NCBI GenBank assembly: GCA_964034945.1
Contig: OZ035962.1
Coordinates: forward strand, 79,071,942-79,135,941
Direction of reading: 5' to 3'
DNA length: 64,000 nt
From: Chrysopilus asiliformis
Lineage: Eukaryota > Arthropoda > Insecta > Diptera > Rhagionidae
The notes beneath the pieces are model-generated. The model was not told the origin of the DNA. It saw nothing but the letters and a program-made list of their open reading frames with translations, and did no database searches. The position numbers were made by a program, and so were the translations under genes. Positions 22,311 to 34,605 of this stretch are shown here, in pieces. Numbering within the stretch: position 1 is the first letter of the stretch; every line of letters starts with the position of its first letter.

Positions 22311-24532
22311 ATTCGATTTATAACCTATTCACTGATACAATTAAAAGGACACAAAAAAGCACTTCACAAAAAAAAAAATGAAATGTTATGAAACTCAACC
22401 ACGATCAAATTTCATAACATTTTTTTTATATCTTTTCAAAAATCAAGGATTTCCCAATCGAAATTACCCCGTAAAATTGACCAACATATTCCACGGACTT
22501 TAAGTTCACACATAAATAAATCATTTAATGCATCAAATAAATAAAACGATTTTACGATTATGTTATTTTCAGTTTGATCTAACAAACTCAAAATATCCGG
22601 ATTAAATTTTATGCTACAGTAAAGATCGTGTCGAAGATGAACAACACTTTGCAATAAAAATTAAAACACGAAAAAAAACATAAAATAAAATCGCAATGCT
22701 CTCATTTTCGTCGGTGATTTCATCGGTTGTTAAAATCGAAATAGTTTTACTATGAATATCGTCAATAAAAATGTCTAAAAACCTGTGCCATTTTATTCTA
22801 AATAATACTAATAATAATCACGACATTAAACACGAATCCAACTGGGGTTTTGTTCAAATGAACATTAAGACAACGTTAAAAAAACCAACAAAAAAATAAA
22901 AATAAAACATGGAACAGAGAAATTCAGAGTATAATAATAAAAAAGTAAAAAATAAAAAACCTTGTGAATATTATGTAAAACACTATACCTCCTTCGTCGC
23001 ACTCGCTATCTGAATTGCACCTTTAAATAATCATTTCACACTTATTCCAGTGTCGACAACACCATAAACGGGCGCCATCTTCGATAATTTCGTTAATTTT
23101 ATGTGACTTTCTCGTGTATGAATTCTCATAAGAGGATCGTTCATGTTTTTTTTTGTTCCAGTATCATCGACATTTTAGTATTATGATATTAAATAGGCAC
23201 GTTTTAACATATATTTATGTGATACTCATTCTTGTATATTTCTTACTGCACTTGAATAGTCTCAAGGTTGCCAAATGAGTCCGATGTTATTTCTAGGTGG
23301 ATCTGATTATGCAGAACTCATTTCAGGAACAGGCTTTAATAACAATTAGCCAATATTTTTTATGGAAATTTAACCGAAATTTTCACTGACACATAATTGA
23401 TCTTAAATTATTCACTGAACAAATAACATGACATGACGACTTTACAAATACTTCTTACAAGAAGTAATTTATTTACTTTTCGTGAATTAAAATAAAGATT
23501 TTATGATGAAAAAGGTTCAGTTTTTTTTTAAAGAACGTTTTTTAAAAATACGTGTTTAGACTGAATCTTTATTGAATTGCGATGTACGGTGTAATTATTT
23601 TAAGTTCATGCAAAAAAGGCCCGGTCATTTCAAACTACAGCATAGATGGTAACGTGAAAAACGGAAGTGACGACTTATGTCCTGTTCAACAGCGTTATGA
23701 GTGCGTTTATAAAAGATCCCGCAACGAGATAGTGCGGGGCTAAAAGTAATCGGAAGAGAAGATATTAAGTGATAAGTTGTTCCAAAGTTAAGTTGTTTGT
23801 GGATTAAAATGCAGCGGAAAGATAAGAGAATACTTTATACCGACTTGTCCAAAACTTAAAAAAATCAGATTTAGCAAGAAAAACACAGAATGTCCTTAAC
23901 ACAGAACTATATAACATAGAACAACTGTCATTATACAAAGCTCTGCTGAAAAATGGTCCCAAAAGTATTTCCCTCTTTATCGTACTTGAACGCATCCACT
24001 GAACTGTATAAGGTCGCGAAATTCAAATTTAGTTTGCCGCGAAATTCAAATTTCACAAATTTGAGACTAACTTTAGACGCAAACAAATAACTTTAGACGC
24101 CAACACCATTCCGAAAGTCTATTTTCCTTTGACAGCTCACGGTTTAAACGAGAGGAGTATATTTATTTTCATACGGTTATCTTGCTCTTACTTGACTCGT
24201 TTTGATTCACTGAACTGTATTGAAATGGGACCATTTGAGACAGCAAATCGAGCGATCTAGTATATCTATGGTCCGTAAAAAATTTCTTCGCCACTTTTTT
24301 TGGTAGACATGAACCAAAGTTCAAATTTAATCGGTAGAGTAGTTTTTAAATCAGCGGTTTCGAAATCGAGTAAAGAGCTGTCCATTAAATACATCACACA
24401 ATTAGGAAGAAGAGGGGAGGAAGCTGCGATAATAAAACACTCCAAATCGCAAAAAAAATGTTCAGATAGAACCGATTTAAAAAACAGTCTAAAAAATAAA
24501 GAAAAAAGTAAAAAAAAACTAAAGCGCTAAAA
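22311..24532. other. Non-genic stretch
   Basis: AT-rich, no paired repeats seen. TATAAAAG at 23708-23715 is followed by a hairpin CCCGCA-9-TGCGGG (23718-23738). A lysine-rich 76-codon frame at 24300-24530 has no recognisable domain and ends just before the hAT insertion. Confidence 0.4.
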
Positions 24533-24540
24533 GAGTAAAA

Positions 24541-25463
24541 CAGCGATTCTCAACCTGTGGGGCGCGCCCCCCTAGGGGGCGCGAGTACATTTAAGGGGGG
24601 GCGCGAGCATATCCAAGACAAAATATTTAAAAAAGTTTATTAATTGACTGAAAGGAAAGTACATACCCACATACAAAACAAAATACATTTCGACATAATA
24701 TTTAATAATTAACTTATTAACTTACGCTTGGAGCACAATGAACGCGAAACCAACGCAACTACAACGCTCTGAACTGTCACGCAGTGCAAAATTCTAGCGG
24801 CAGAGCACAATGGCAGCTCGTGAAGTAGTACAAGTGACATAATATAAAGTGGTATAAACTTGGAAAAATTACAAAAATGGATAATTTTGAAGCGATAATT
24901 TGCTTTGTTGGTCTTTATCTTTGTTATTTGCACTAAGGCTATAAATTTTTCCTCGAACGACATTTTTCCAACCTCACTTTATGAATTGTCAACGCAGAAT
25001 TCTTCGGCAAAGTTAGAAGTTTGCAAACTTTTGCGTTGCGGTTACGTTGTAGCTGCGTTCTATACGTTCACTGTGCTCACTTCAAACAATTTGTGGGAAC
25101 CAAACTTTTAAGTGACAGTTTCTGCGCCAGTTTCGCGTCGGTTTCGCGTTCATTGTGATTTCAGGGTTAAAACAACTTCTCGCGAAACCGCAAAAATGAC
25201 GCAAGAGCAATAAAAAGGCACCGGATTCTTGTTTTGTCAACGCTGAGGATCGCTGTTGCCAAATGTCAATAAATTACTGTTTTCTTGGTAATTTGTGTTT
25301 AAAATTAGGGTAAGAGTGTAGGTTTAGCGCCAAAATACTCAAATTACGTTATTATTGTATACATTTCATTGCATGCAGGGGGTGGGGGGGGGGGGGGGGG
25401 GGGGCGCGATGACAATTTTGATTGAAAATTGGGCCGCGAATACTGAAAGGTTGAGAAACGCTG
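24541..25463. mobile_element. Non-autonomous hAT element, 923 bp
   Basis: Left end CAGCGATTCTCAACC and right end, inverted, CAGCGTTTCTCAACC, flanked by the identical octamer GAGTAAAA (24533-24540, 25464-25471). Just inside both termini are GC-rich blocks (GGGGGCGCG). The interior carries an imperfect inverted repeat around phrases resembling AATGAACGCGAAACC and no transposase. A 21-G run (25384-25404) lies near the right end. The perfect TSD argues for a recent insertion. Confidence 0.93.
25384..25404 (+). repeat. 21-bp G homopolymer
   Basis: A pure G run near the right end of the hAT element, conspicuous in AT-rich DNA. Its length could be affected by sequencing or polishing. Confidence 0.9.
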
Positions 25464-25559
25464 GAGTAAAAAATAATTTTTAAAATTTATAATCAAGTCC
25501 CTCGTTTTGATGTTTTGTTTTGCTAAGTTGTGTTGTGAGAGCGGAGGTGAGGAAAGGAA

Positions 25560-25780
25560 GGCAAATTTCTAGAAATTTTTTTTGGCAGTTTTTTTGAGAA
25601 ATTTTTGGAGCAGACATTTTTGAGATTTTTTTAGAATTTTTTAGGAAAATTTTTGTGAAATTTTTCGCGAATTAATCTTTGGGATTTTTGGCGCGACTTT
25701 TTTGTAAAATTTTTGGTGGAATTTTTGGTGGATTTTTTGGTGGAATTTTTGGTGGAATTTTTGGTGGAATTTTTGGTGGG
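25560..25780. repeat. 12-bp minisatellite and degenerate extension
   Basis: About six near-perfect copies of AATTTTTGGTGG at 25708-25780, preceded by a more degenerate AATTTTTT-based stretch from about 25560. On the minus strand the array would read IPPK repeats, an effect of the 12-bp period and not evidence of a protein. Confidence 0.85.
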
Positions 25781-25980
25781 AAGAGTAGAGGATGGAAAAT
25801 TCCTGTCTCTCCCACACTTCCTCGTCCTGTACCCCTCTGAAATATCGAGTTGATAAAGAAAATCAAAACGATATCTCTAACGATGCAGAATCCGGCAAAG
25901 GAAGGGGTTTTTCTCGTGTTGTAGTGAACGCAACAAACAATATTTTAACTCGATATCTCAAACGTAGTAGACTCTAGCAG

Positions 25981-28335
25981 GGGAGGGGGTATGAAGGGAT
26001 AGCGCCACCTACAGTGGCACCCAATCAGTAACTTTCTCTACAACTATGGCATCGGAATGATAAAAATCGGTTAAACCAGTAAAAAACAGTCTATTGCATA
26101 TGCTGGGCATATTTTACCACGCTGCATGCAGGTCAATCAAAAACAGTAAACTTTGATGAAAAAATAAGAAACTGTTTGTTTTTTTTTTGCTGAAATGTCC
26201 CAATTTATTTTTGGGCACCTTGAAATTTTATAAAATGAATAAAAGATCATGGATTTTGCCTCAATTTGTTTATACCCGCAATGTCTTTCGATTTTTTTAG
26301 CCGTTTTCGAGAAAACTGTGGTTACTAAGAGCACAAAAATGCTGGGCTTCATCCGCTTTTAACACGTCTACACGCGTCTAAATCAGGCGGTCTATTTGAG
26401 CTAAAATTTATATGAAGAAAGTGGGGAAATTTTGCCACCAATCATTTTTTTTATGCTATCGGACTCAATATTGTCCACACATATAAAAGTCTTTTATAAT
26501 TTTTGGATACGTTTTACGATGGAAATTGTGTCGAATTTCGGGTTAGTTCATGGATCGACATTTTTTCCAAAACAACGAAATCAAAATTCGTATATGACGA
26601 AAAATGTTTAAGTAAGTCCTTTTCCCCTGTGAATTGCAAATACCACTAACACTTCTTTTTAACTTTTTTAATCTAATTTGAAAATGTTTTTATGTAAAAT
26701 CGGTAGCAAACGTTTTAAATTTTAAATCTAATCGCCCATAGGACATAATTATGATTACACTTGATCACATTTAATTTATTTCAACACTAACAATTACACC
26801 ACATTTAGCATAGCAAATATAATTAACTAATTCTGCAATGAATATTCATTGCTCTCTTGTGTGAAATAAAATGTTATGTTCTGGATGGCATTTTAAAGGA
26901 GGCCGACATATTTGTAAGTGTCGCAATTAAATCCACTAAACATTGGAATGATTTCATTTTAATTGTCCTGAACTGGAATCATCTGGGCAGTTTTATGTAT
27001 TGCAATGGCGTCGCTTTGTATTTGATGCGTGAAAATTATACAAAATTTATGAGGATATTGAAGGCCATTAGTAGATCAAGTCTTAAAAGGTGATTTTTCC
27101 GCGAACGGCGTCAATGATGACTTGGTTTATAATATGCACTAGAAGTGCATGCAATTTATGATTGCACAAATTTATGACATTTTCATAACTGATGATCTGG
27201 AAGAAGATCCATTTGCTAGCATCTGTCGTCAAGTGCAAAAGAAATTAAATCTTTGTGGCATTTAATCGATGTGTAACTGGATTAAGTGTATCTTATTCAT
27301 GGCCAAGCCAAGGAATCGTTAAAATTAAAGCTGTCTAGGATATTATGATGCCAGGTTGGTGTTGTTTTATTATGACAACTTGTTTTTCACTTGTGGCATT
27401 CTATTATTATTATTTTAAATGTTTAACAGGATTGTACAAGGAATTCGCGCTATTAAACTTTGTGCCCATCACCATCATCATCATCACCACACCATCATAA
27501 TCATAATCGCGCATTGAAATCTTAAGAACCGCGCCGCGCCGCTAACACTGGATATTCATGTTTCATGCTTCGATTCGAAAAGCGCTGCTCATATGTTTTC
27601 GAATGCGTTAAGGCCTTTAGTTCCACACGTTTTATTGCTATTGTGATTATTCCTAGTTTTTGACATTAAAATCTATAATCGTATTTTGATCAATTCACGC
27701 TCACTATTTATAATTTTATTACCCTAACGGCATCTTAATGGATAAAACTCGATCCGATAAGTATTTGTTATGTGATTTTTATCTTAAATATTATACATTT
27801 CCATACAATGTCTAAATTTTCTATCAGTTTTTGAATGGTTGACTGCAAATTTGAAATTTCATTGAAATTCTTAGGGACAGAGATTAGAACAGTACTCCCA
27901 GCATAACTAGAGAAGAAACTTTTTTTATTATCTGGAAAAATTAAGCTCAAATATTTTAAATTACTCGGAAATTTTTCATACAAATAAAGTTTACGGGTAG
28001 GTACATGATTTTCCGGCATTTTCCCGGAAAAAAATAAATTATCCGATATATGGAAAAAACCTTTTAGGACGTCACGATCAAGAATAAGAAAAATCTGAAA
28101 AAGTACCAAACGATGTTCCTCGATTTTTGTTTCAAAGCAAGAGACCTTCATCAGGTGAATCCTTACCCGCTTCTCCACTAATTTACAAAATATTTGTCGA
28201 CGCAATATTGATATTCAAATAAAATTTTCTATTAACACAATAGGAAAAATAGCAGCGCTTCTGTGCTAGTATGAAAAAAGCGCTTCTTACTCGCTTCCAA
28301 AAGAAGATTTACCAAAAGAATTTCACAAGCAATTA
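25981..28335. other. Non-genic stretch
   Basis: Contains a CAT/CATCAC microsatellite at about 27465-27500 and the unassigned ORF at 27768-28205. No repeat pairs or splice-supported exons were found. Confidence 0.4.
27768..28205 (-). CDS. Longest non-repeat open frame, no ATG at its start
   Basis: Open for 145 codons after a TGA, opening at TTG. The first in-frame ATG is about 19 codons in. The predicted peptide is hydrophobic and Phe/Ile-rich in the middle (FQIFLILDRDVLKGFF), with no signal or domain that I recognise. In AT-rich sequence of this size one such frame is not surprising. Listed for completeness and probably not a gene. Confidence 0.12.
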   Translation of the reverse strand: MRRQIFCKLVEKRVRIHLMKVSCFETKIEEHRLVLFQIFLILDRDVLKGFFHISDNLFFSGKMPENHVPTRKLYLYEKFPSNLKYLSLIFPDNKKSFFSSYAGSTVLISVPKNFNEISNLQSTIQKLIENLDIVWKCIIFKIKIT

Positions 28336-28579
28336 CCCAAGTAACAATTTGAGATTACATTCCGGTTAAGGAACGTATTTGAAACCATGGTAACAAAACT
28401 CAAAAGTTTCACATTTAGTTTCTGTAACCTTTCAGAAACGTTTCAGAAACCCCCATTTAGAAACTGGTTTCAAAATAACCGTTTTTGGCGGGTTTATTCG
28501 GAAACCATCTAAAATGTAACCAAAATGTAACCTAAATTGGAGGCTTTTTTGTAACCACGATTTCGAATTGTTTCTTGGG
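28336..28579. mobile_element. TA-flanked MITE with CCCAAG termini
   Basis: Ends CCCAAGTAACAATT and, inverted, CCCAAGAAACAATT, flanked by TA (28334-28335, 28580-28581). The interior is built from inverted GTAACC/GGTTTC words (for example GAAACCATGG, TTTCAGAAACGTTTCAGAAA). 244 bp, non-coding. TIR plus TA fits a Tc1/mariner-type MITE. Confidence 0.75.
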
Positions 28580-28794
28580 TAGTTGTCTTAAAATCTTCGA
28601 AGTAGCATCTGTTGTTTAAGGCGCCGTTTACACCTGACACTTTATTCGGCGAATTTTTTTCTTCAACACTAAACTCATGTTGCACAGTCATTTACATTGC
28701 ATGACGAAATTCAGAAATTTATTCCTGAAAGACTCCCGAACTCGAATTTTTTCATATAAAAGCATCCGAAATAATTCAGATTTAAACGCGTCTT

Positions 28795-29575
28795 TAAAAT
28801 TTAAAAAAAAAACTACAATTGCCAAAGGCAATCACATTACGCGGGAAGACGAAATTTTTATGAAAAAAAAACCCATTTGTATAGGACAGGGGGAAAGGAG
28901 AGGTCTTCTTGGATTTTGATGTATGGAACTGTTATGTAAAATCATATTCTAAACAGACTTTGCCTTTATGTATTTTTCAATATGACTCACTGTTTTCGAG
29001 AAAATAGAAAAAGTGTTTAATTTTTATGGGAGAGCGGGAAGGAGTGGTTAAACTGGATTTCGATATATAGATAAGTTAAGTAGAATCACATTCTAAACAC
29101 ATTTCATCTTAATAAATTTTTCGATACAATGTACAGTTTTCGAGAAAAAAGGAAAAAAGTATTCCATTTGTATGGAAGAGGGGGAAGCAGTTGTCTTATT
29201 GGATTTTCATGTATCGGTGAGTTATGTTAAATCCTATTCTAAACACATTTTAGCGTTATAAATTTTTCAATATGACCCACCATTTTCGAGAAAATTGCAA
29301 AAAAAACTGTTTCGTTTGTATGAGAAAGGGGGGAATGAATGATCCAATTATGCCAGTTCGAGAACTTAACATAGCCGCTTTCGAGAAACGTAACTATATA
29401 AAATTTAAAGTAACTTTTTTACTAGCTAATTTTTTTCCAAAGTTATGGTGAAAGTTATACAGACGGACAGACAGACAGGCAGACGGATGGACGGACATGC
29501 GGAACTCGAAATCTTTTGCCATCCCTAACACCCCGACGATTGGTTACAAACGGTATACTAAATCTAATATACTCC
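28795..29575 (-). mobile_element. (GTCY)n element, copy C, with tandem units
   Basis: Read on the minus strand it matches copies D and F. A TTAGTATACCGTTTGTAACC block, a short GACAGACGG-type array (29461-29500 on plus) and three to four ~150-bp units, each with TTTTCGAGAAAA and GTATGGAAGAGGGGGAA-like phrases, run out to AAAAACTACAATTGCC at the far end. The far end holds a hairpin ATTGCC-AAA-GGCAAT. Non-coding. Confidence 0.7.
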
Positions 29576-29625
29576 CGTGTAACATCTCAAATAAAGTATA
29601 AAACCGAAACAATTTTTTTTAATAG

Positions 29626-29716
29626 TTTCAGCCATATAGAAAGACCCTTTAATGCCGAAGTCCAGCTCAGGATGGTCAGAAGAACGAAAGGAGATGCCGG
29701 TTTATGTTCTCCTTGA
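29626..29716 (+). repeat. Dispersed repeat, paired with 9797-9895
   Basis: Same ~90-bp sequence as 9797-9895 (GTTTCAGCCA ... GAAAGGAGATGCCGGTTTAT). No domain is recognised in its frames. Confidence 0.6.
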
Positions 29717-29810
29717 AACATGAAAATTGGTTTTAAAACATGAAAAGATTTTGTGAATTTTTGTATATTGCTGTCCATAAAATACATCAAGTTTTTTACA
29801 TTTTTTCAGA

Positions 29811-29832
29811 CCCCCCCCCCCCCCCCCCCCCC
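29811..29832 (+). repeat. 22-bp C homopolymer
   Basis: A pure C run followed by CTCTCCC. Frames across it are proline runs without meaning. Confidence 0.9.
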
Positions 29833-29937
29833 TCTCCCTTCGTCCACGTTTCATCCATTTTTGCGATTCTTTGTATGCGATTTGATGTCGCCACGAAATT
29901 TCCTCAGACTAACTCCTCTACTTAAATCTATGACGTA

Positions 29938-31343
29938 CACTGTAGAAAATCGACATCAAAATACTACACTTAGTGTAGTGATTTTTTACATTAATATTGC
30001 GTAAAAACACAATGAGTGTGTAAAATCACAGCTCTCAAAGTGGTAATCGCAAAAATGATGAAAATTTCACACATTCTTTATGTAATTTATCGCGGTTACG
30101 TTAAAAGAATGTAAAATTAAATTCAATTTGTAAAATCACACAAGTTCTATGTGATATTCCATTCGTTGATGTAATTTCACCACTGTGGCAACACGATTAT
30201 AAACTAGACTAGAGAGGCGAGTCATTTTGTTGGCGGCGTGCGTCGAATAGACAGGTTAAGTTAAAAGTGAGTCAAAAAAAAATATAAAATTCCCAATGTT
30301 TATATGTTTAATGTGCCAAAAGTTGTGTATAAATACCGAAGAGCATAATCGGCATCAATTTAGTCAACTTTATCATTTATACAGCCTCCGGGACCCTTTC
30401 CATGGCTTGCAGAAGTTGGTGAGTTTGGATATCCAAATACTTGAAACATGTATGTTACAAAAATTATTTATTCCACAGAAACTGAACATGGACCAGTGTA
30501 TTACGTGATGGGATATAAAAATATAGTCAATTCAGAGTCATCCGATTTTAAGGAGGCATTCACCCAAACCTTCATTGTATACTATGTTTTAAACATCGAA
30601 TATCCCAAAGAGGTGTCGCAGTCATTTGAATTTTTCCAAAGATACATGTTTGAAATGTACAATGACAATTGTAGGGGTAAAAAATCAGGACTGACATCCA
30701 TGGCCAAGGTCATAAGCCTTATTGACCATTTAAATTAAAAAAATATCTTAAAAAGTCATACACAAAAAATGTGTAACCCTAAAAATAAAAGTGTGTCGAT
30801 ATTATGTTTATTATAGAAGCTAATTTGTAACGTGATTTGATGTTTTTATAAACCGAATATGTAGTTTCGTTTTATATCCATAAACTAATTAGCAATTAGA
30901 TAAAATCAATATCTGAAACTTTGATACAATTGTACCTGGAATATAAAAATATTTTTGTTTATTTTTCACTGAAATTTTGTCTTTTTATTCTTATATTTAA
31001 GCATGTTTTCAGACAATAAAATCCGGCACTGAAAAATGAATAAACGACAACACTACAATAGCGCGATAAAAAATTACATAAAAGTAGTGGTAAATTTCAC
31101 ACTATGACCATTGTAATTTTCCCACTAGCAATGTGGTAATTTTACACATTTATTGTGTAATTTGTATTGATTTTTACATTCAATTTGTGTGAAATTACAT
31201 ATGTTAGAGCTGTACAGTCTTTTACATCAAAAGATGGAATTTTACAACCAATATGTAAAATCACAACAGTTGTGTAATTTTACAACACTTAGTGTTGGCA
31301 AAAGTTTTGCCAATGGTTACTGTTGTAATTTTTTATTACTGTG
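29938..31343 (+). mobile_element. EnSpm/CACTA-like element, internally deleted
   Basis: Termini CACTGTAG and, inverted, CACAGTAA, flanked by TA on both sides. Subterminal regions (about 300 bp on each side) are packed with TGTAAAATCACA-like words in both orientations, as expected of transposase-binding repeats in this superfamily. The interior keeps only a first and a last exon of a gene (30296-30418 and 30479-30738). The 2-bp duplication and CACTG start point to EnSpm/CACTA, but I have no full-length relative in the window to compare. Confidence 0.6.
30296..30738 (+). pseudogene. First and last exon remnants of a transposon gene
   Basis: The 5' part opens with ATG and a zinc-finger-like start (FICLMCQKLCINTEEHNRH, C-x2-C-x9-H-x2-H), 41 codons, ending at a GTGAGT donor (30419). 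The 3' part follows an acceptor TTCCACAG (30478) and reads about 86 codons to TAA at 30736-30738 (GPVYYVMGYKNIVNSESSDF, then FKEAF and YYVLNIEYPKEVS). Splicing the two gives a phase mismatch and immediate stop, as expected if middle exons were lost. I recall zinc-finger starts and ends of this style in unnamed transposon proteins of insects and cnidarians, but cannot confirm it here. Confidence 0.45.
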
Positions 31344-33488
31344 TATTTTATGAACAACGCCTAAATATGTATTGAAGTCCATATAATTTAAAACCAATAG
31401 AAATTTTGTGGTGATTTCCTTAAAAAAAATTTCATACATACCACCAAACAGAAGACGCACTTAAATGAAAACTAACTTCCAGCATTACGAGACGATCACC
31501 ATTTAATTCATTTCTCCCTTTTTATGAAAAGCATAATAATTTTATGTTTATTGATTTCATCTTTCAGCTCCTTACAACTTTCTTACAAGCCTCCGACCAC
31601 AAGCCATTGAAGTCATGCCATGCAAAAAGGTTAATAGTGTTCAATGTCTTAAATTTCGTTTCTCCAGAAGAAGCCGATTCGTGACTTAGGATACCGCTTA
31701 AGTGAAAACCAATGAATTAATTACCGCATATATGAACCGAACGATAAACGATTCGCGCATTCAAAAGATAAATGCGAAAATCCAATGCGCAACCAAGTTC
31801 GCATTTTGAGCCTAAAATCCCCCCACCGGAAAACTCTGGCTGATTTTCAGCATTTTGGGCTCAAAATCTACACCCATGGAGTCCGATCAAAGTGAAATAA
31901 TTGAATTTTTGCTTAAACATGAAAGCATTATGTATGCGATAGCATTAAATTCGTAATAAATACATAACTTTATGGTTTAGGTGTCATTCGATACAAATGA
32001 TAAATTTCGCTCATTAGTAGGTTTGTCGATTTACCGGACGTGATTCGGCTCCAGCGCTAAGGATCCAGGAGGATCGATGACTTCAGTGTGCTTTTCATCG
32101 GGCTAATGAACAAATTTTTCCATCATAAATGCTAAATATCTGCAATCCGCGAAAAAGATTATCAGATACACGGAAAAATGATGCATTGAGAAAGTTAGCG
32201 GTGATTATTTTTTTCGTATTTTACTTCTTTTACTCTTTTTTTATTTTGGATGCGTCTACCGAAAAATGAGTCACATGAAAATTTATAGTGGACAATTTCA
32301 TTAAATTACCATCGATAGCACTTCGATTTTAATGTGACACACTTCTCAAAACAACAGCTTCATCTTCACCCACCGTCGAAACGCCACGTCCATTAAATGG
32401 ATTTTCTTAATTCAGTGATTTTGTGAAAAATTACGTGAGGCCACCTCTGTTTTGAGCTCAAATAGCGTAGGTGTTTTGCATACCATGCTGTCAATCATAA
32501 ATTGGCCATCTCAGATACTTTTGCTCAGATAGTATGCTACAGTATGATATAATTTCGTACTTTTCCACCACAAATACAAAACCATAAGATATGAGTTTCT
32601 TGATTCGACTGAGAAACTGGATAAATGCTCGATAATACGAATCGGGTTAAAGCTAAAGCATTCAAAATAATATTTTTCAATGTGAAAAATTCGTAAATTT
32701 ATAGCTAACGATTTATTTTGTTTCGAGGATTCTTTCAACTGAATTTCGTTCAATTGAAATCCCCCCAGTAGAAGCTAATTGTAATTTATGAAGACGTCTT
32801 TCCGAGTAAAAGAAGATGCATATTAGCACAGAAGAGCGGATATCTCGCAAGATAAACGCGATCGAAACGTTCAAGAGAATCTACCGTGATTTTTTTTTGA
32901 TACCTTCCTGTTGGATTGAACCCCACAGCACGAGGAAGGTAAATAACCAATGAATAAGGAAATTATAGCCAATGTTACAGCCTAAAGTATTTAAATATTT
33001 TGATGATCGAATGATGTAGGGCACATGTCAAGATCGAACGGAGCCAATGATTAAGATTATTATTTTTTTTATAACATTTCTTATGCTCAAATCCACTTAA
33101 TTTGCTATATTCTGTAGTTGAATTGATTATTAATTCAATTGAATGTCATTAATCAAGTGTTTTCAATTACAATGTCTTTATTTATGTATTTTGGTGATTT
33201 TTTTAATACATCAGATAAATTAATAAATCCGTTGTATAATTTAAAAAAAATGTGATTTCTGGAAAAGTCTACAAAAATTGTTTCTGAAATATTGAAAAAA
33301 AATGAAAATCATTTTCGTCACCTTAAGTTTTGGCTTTTCTAATCCCCGGCTAGAGTGACCCGATCTCCGGGTTTGACCCGCAGACTTCGGGTTTTGTTAC
33401 AAAATCTCCGGGTAACGCCAAATGTTTAAGAAAATGATTTTTATTTTTTGTTTTGTTTTATTGAATTGTTGTTTTGTTTTATTGATTT
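31344..33488. other. Non-genic stretch
   Basis: AT-rich; no gene. A fragment reading GAGTGACCCGATCTCCGGG at about 33354 may be an end of a dispersed repeat but has no clear partner. Confidence 0.4.
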
Positions 33489-34605
33489 TTATACTCTAAA
33501 TGATATATCATATACCATTTGTTTTTAGTATACCATTTGTAACGCACCGAACCAATCATCAGACAGAAAAATTAACTACACCATGGTGTTGGGATGACAA
33601 AAGATTTTGATTTCCAAGTGTCAGTCCGTCCGTCTGCCTGTCTGTCTGCCCGTATGTTTGTCCGTCTGTCTGTCCGTCTGTCTGTCCGTCTGTCTGTCCG
33701 TCTGTTTGTCCGTCTGTCTGTCCGTCTGTCTGTCTGTCTGTCTGTCCGTCTGTCTGTCCGTCTGTCTGTCCGTCTGTCTGTCCGTCTGTCTGTCCGTCTG
33801 TCTGTCCGTCTGTCTGTCCGTCTGTCTGTCTGCCTGTCCGTCTGTCTGTCCGTCTGTCTGTCCGTCTGTCTGTCCGTCTGTCTGTCCGTCTGTCTGCCCG
33901 TCTGTCTGTCCGTCTGTCCGTCCGTCTGTCTGTCCGTCTGTCTGTCTATCCATGAACACGATAACTTTCGAAAGGATTGAGCTAGAGACTTGAAATTTTT
34001 CACAGTTGCTGGCTAGACTAGTAAATTGCTAGACAAATTTCTTGAACGGGCAAAATTGGACTATTCCTTCCCTCCTCTCCATACAAACGAGACATTTTTT
34101 GGCAATTTTCTCGAAAACGGTGAGTCATATTGGAAAATTTATAAAGGTAAATTGTATTCAGAATAGGATTTTACATAGCTCATCCATACATAAAAATCCA
34201 ATGGGACCACTGCTTCCCTCTCCCCCATATAAATGGGATACTTTTGCCCTGTTTTCTCGAAAACTGTGCATCGTATCGAAAAAAATTTTAACATAAAATA
34301 TATTTAGATTATAATTTTACATAACTTATCTATACATCAAAATCCAGTTGGACTAGACCTTCCCCCCTCCCTCGCTCACCCATACAAAGGAAACAGTTTT
34401 TTCGCAAATTTCTCGAAAACGGTGAGTCGTATTGAAAAATTTATAAAGGCAAAATCTATTTAGAATATTATTTTGCATACTATTCCGTACATCAAAATCC
34501 AATCGGACTACTCCTTCTCCCTCTCCCATAAAAATGGATTTTATAAACATTTTGCCTGTCCTCATATAAAGTATTGAACGATTGTCCCCTGGAAATTGTA
34601 GCTTT
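33489..34605 (+). mobile_element. (GTCY)n element, copy D, long array
   Basis: Starts TATACTCTAAATGATATATC and ends around CTCATATAAAGTATTGAACG plus GAAATTGTAGCTTTTCTT, giving TIR-like ATACTCTATATGAT ends. Parts in order: TTTGTAACGCACCGAACCAA block, ATGACAAAAGATTTTGATTT, a 330-bp array (33621-33950) dominated by a 12-bp higher-order unit TGTCTGTCCGTC, the AACTTTCGAAAGGATTGAGC module, then three units of 146-156 bp with TTCTCGAAAACGGTGAGTC. Open frames up to 143 codons over the array are repeat translations, not genes. Confidence 0.8.

Noticed and set aside
24300..24530. Lysine-rich 76-codon frame before the hAT insertion
   Set aside because: Low-complexity end, no acceptor or family; AT-rich chance frame is likely.
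33572..34003. Open frames of 110-143 codons on both strands (SVCLSVCL and TDRQTDRQ repeats), also at 9224-9583 and 59767-60192
   Set aside because: They are translations of the GTCY microsatellite in every phase and exist only because a 4-bp repeat lacks stop codons; no conserved start or flanking domain.
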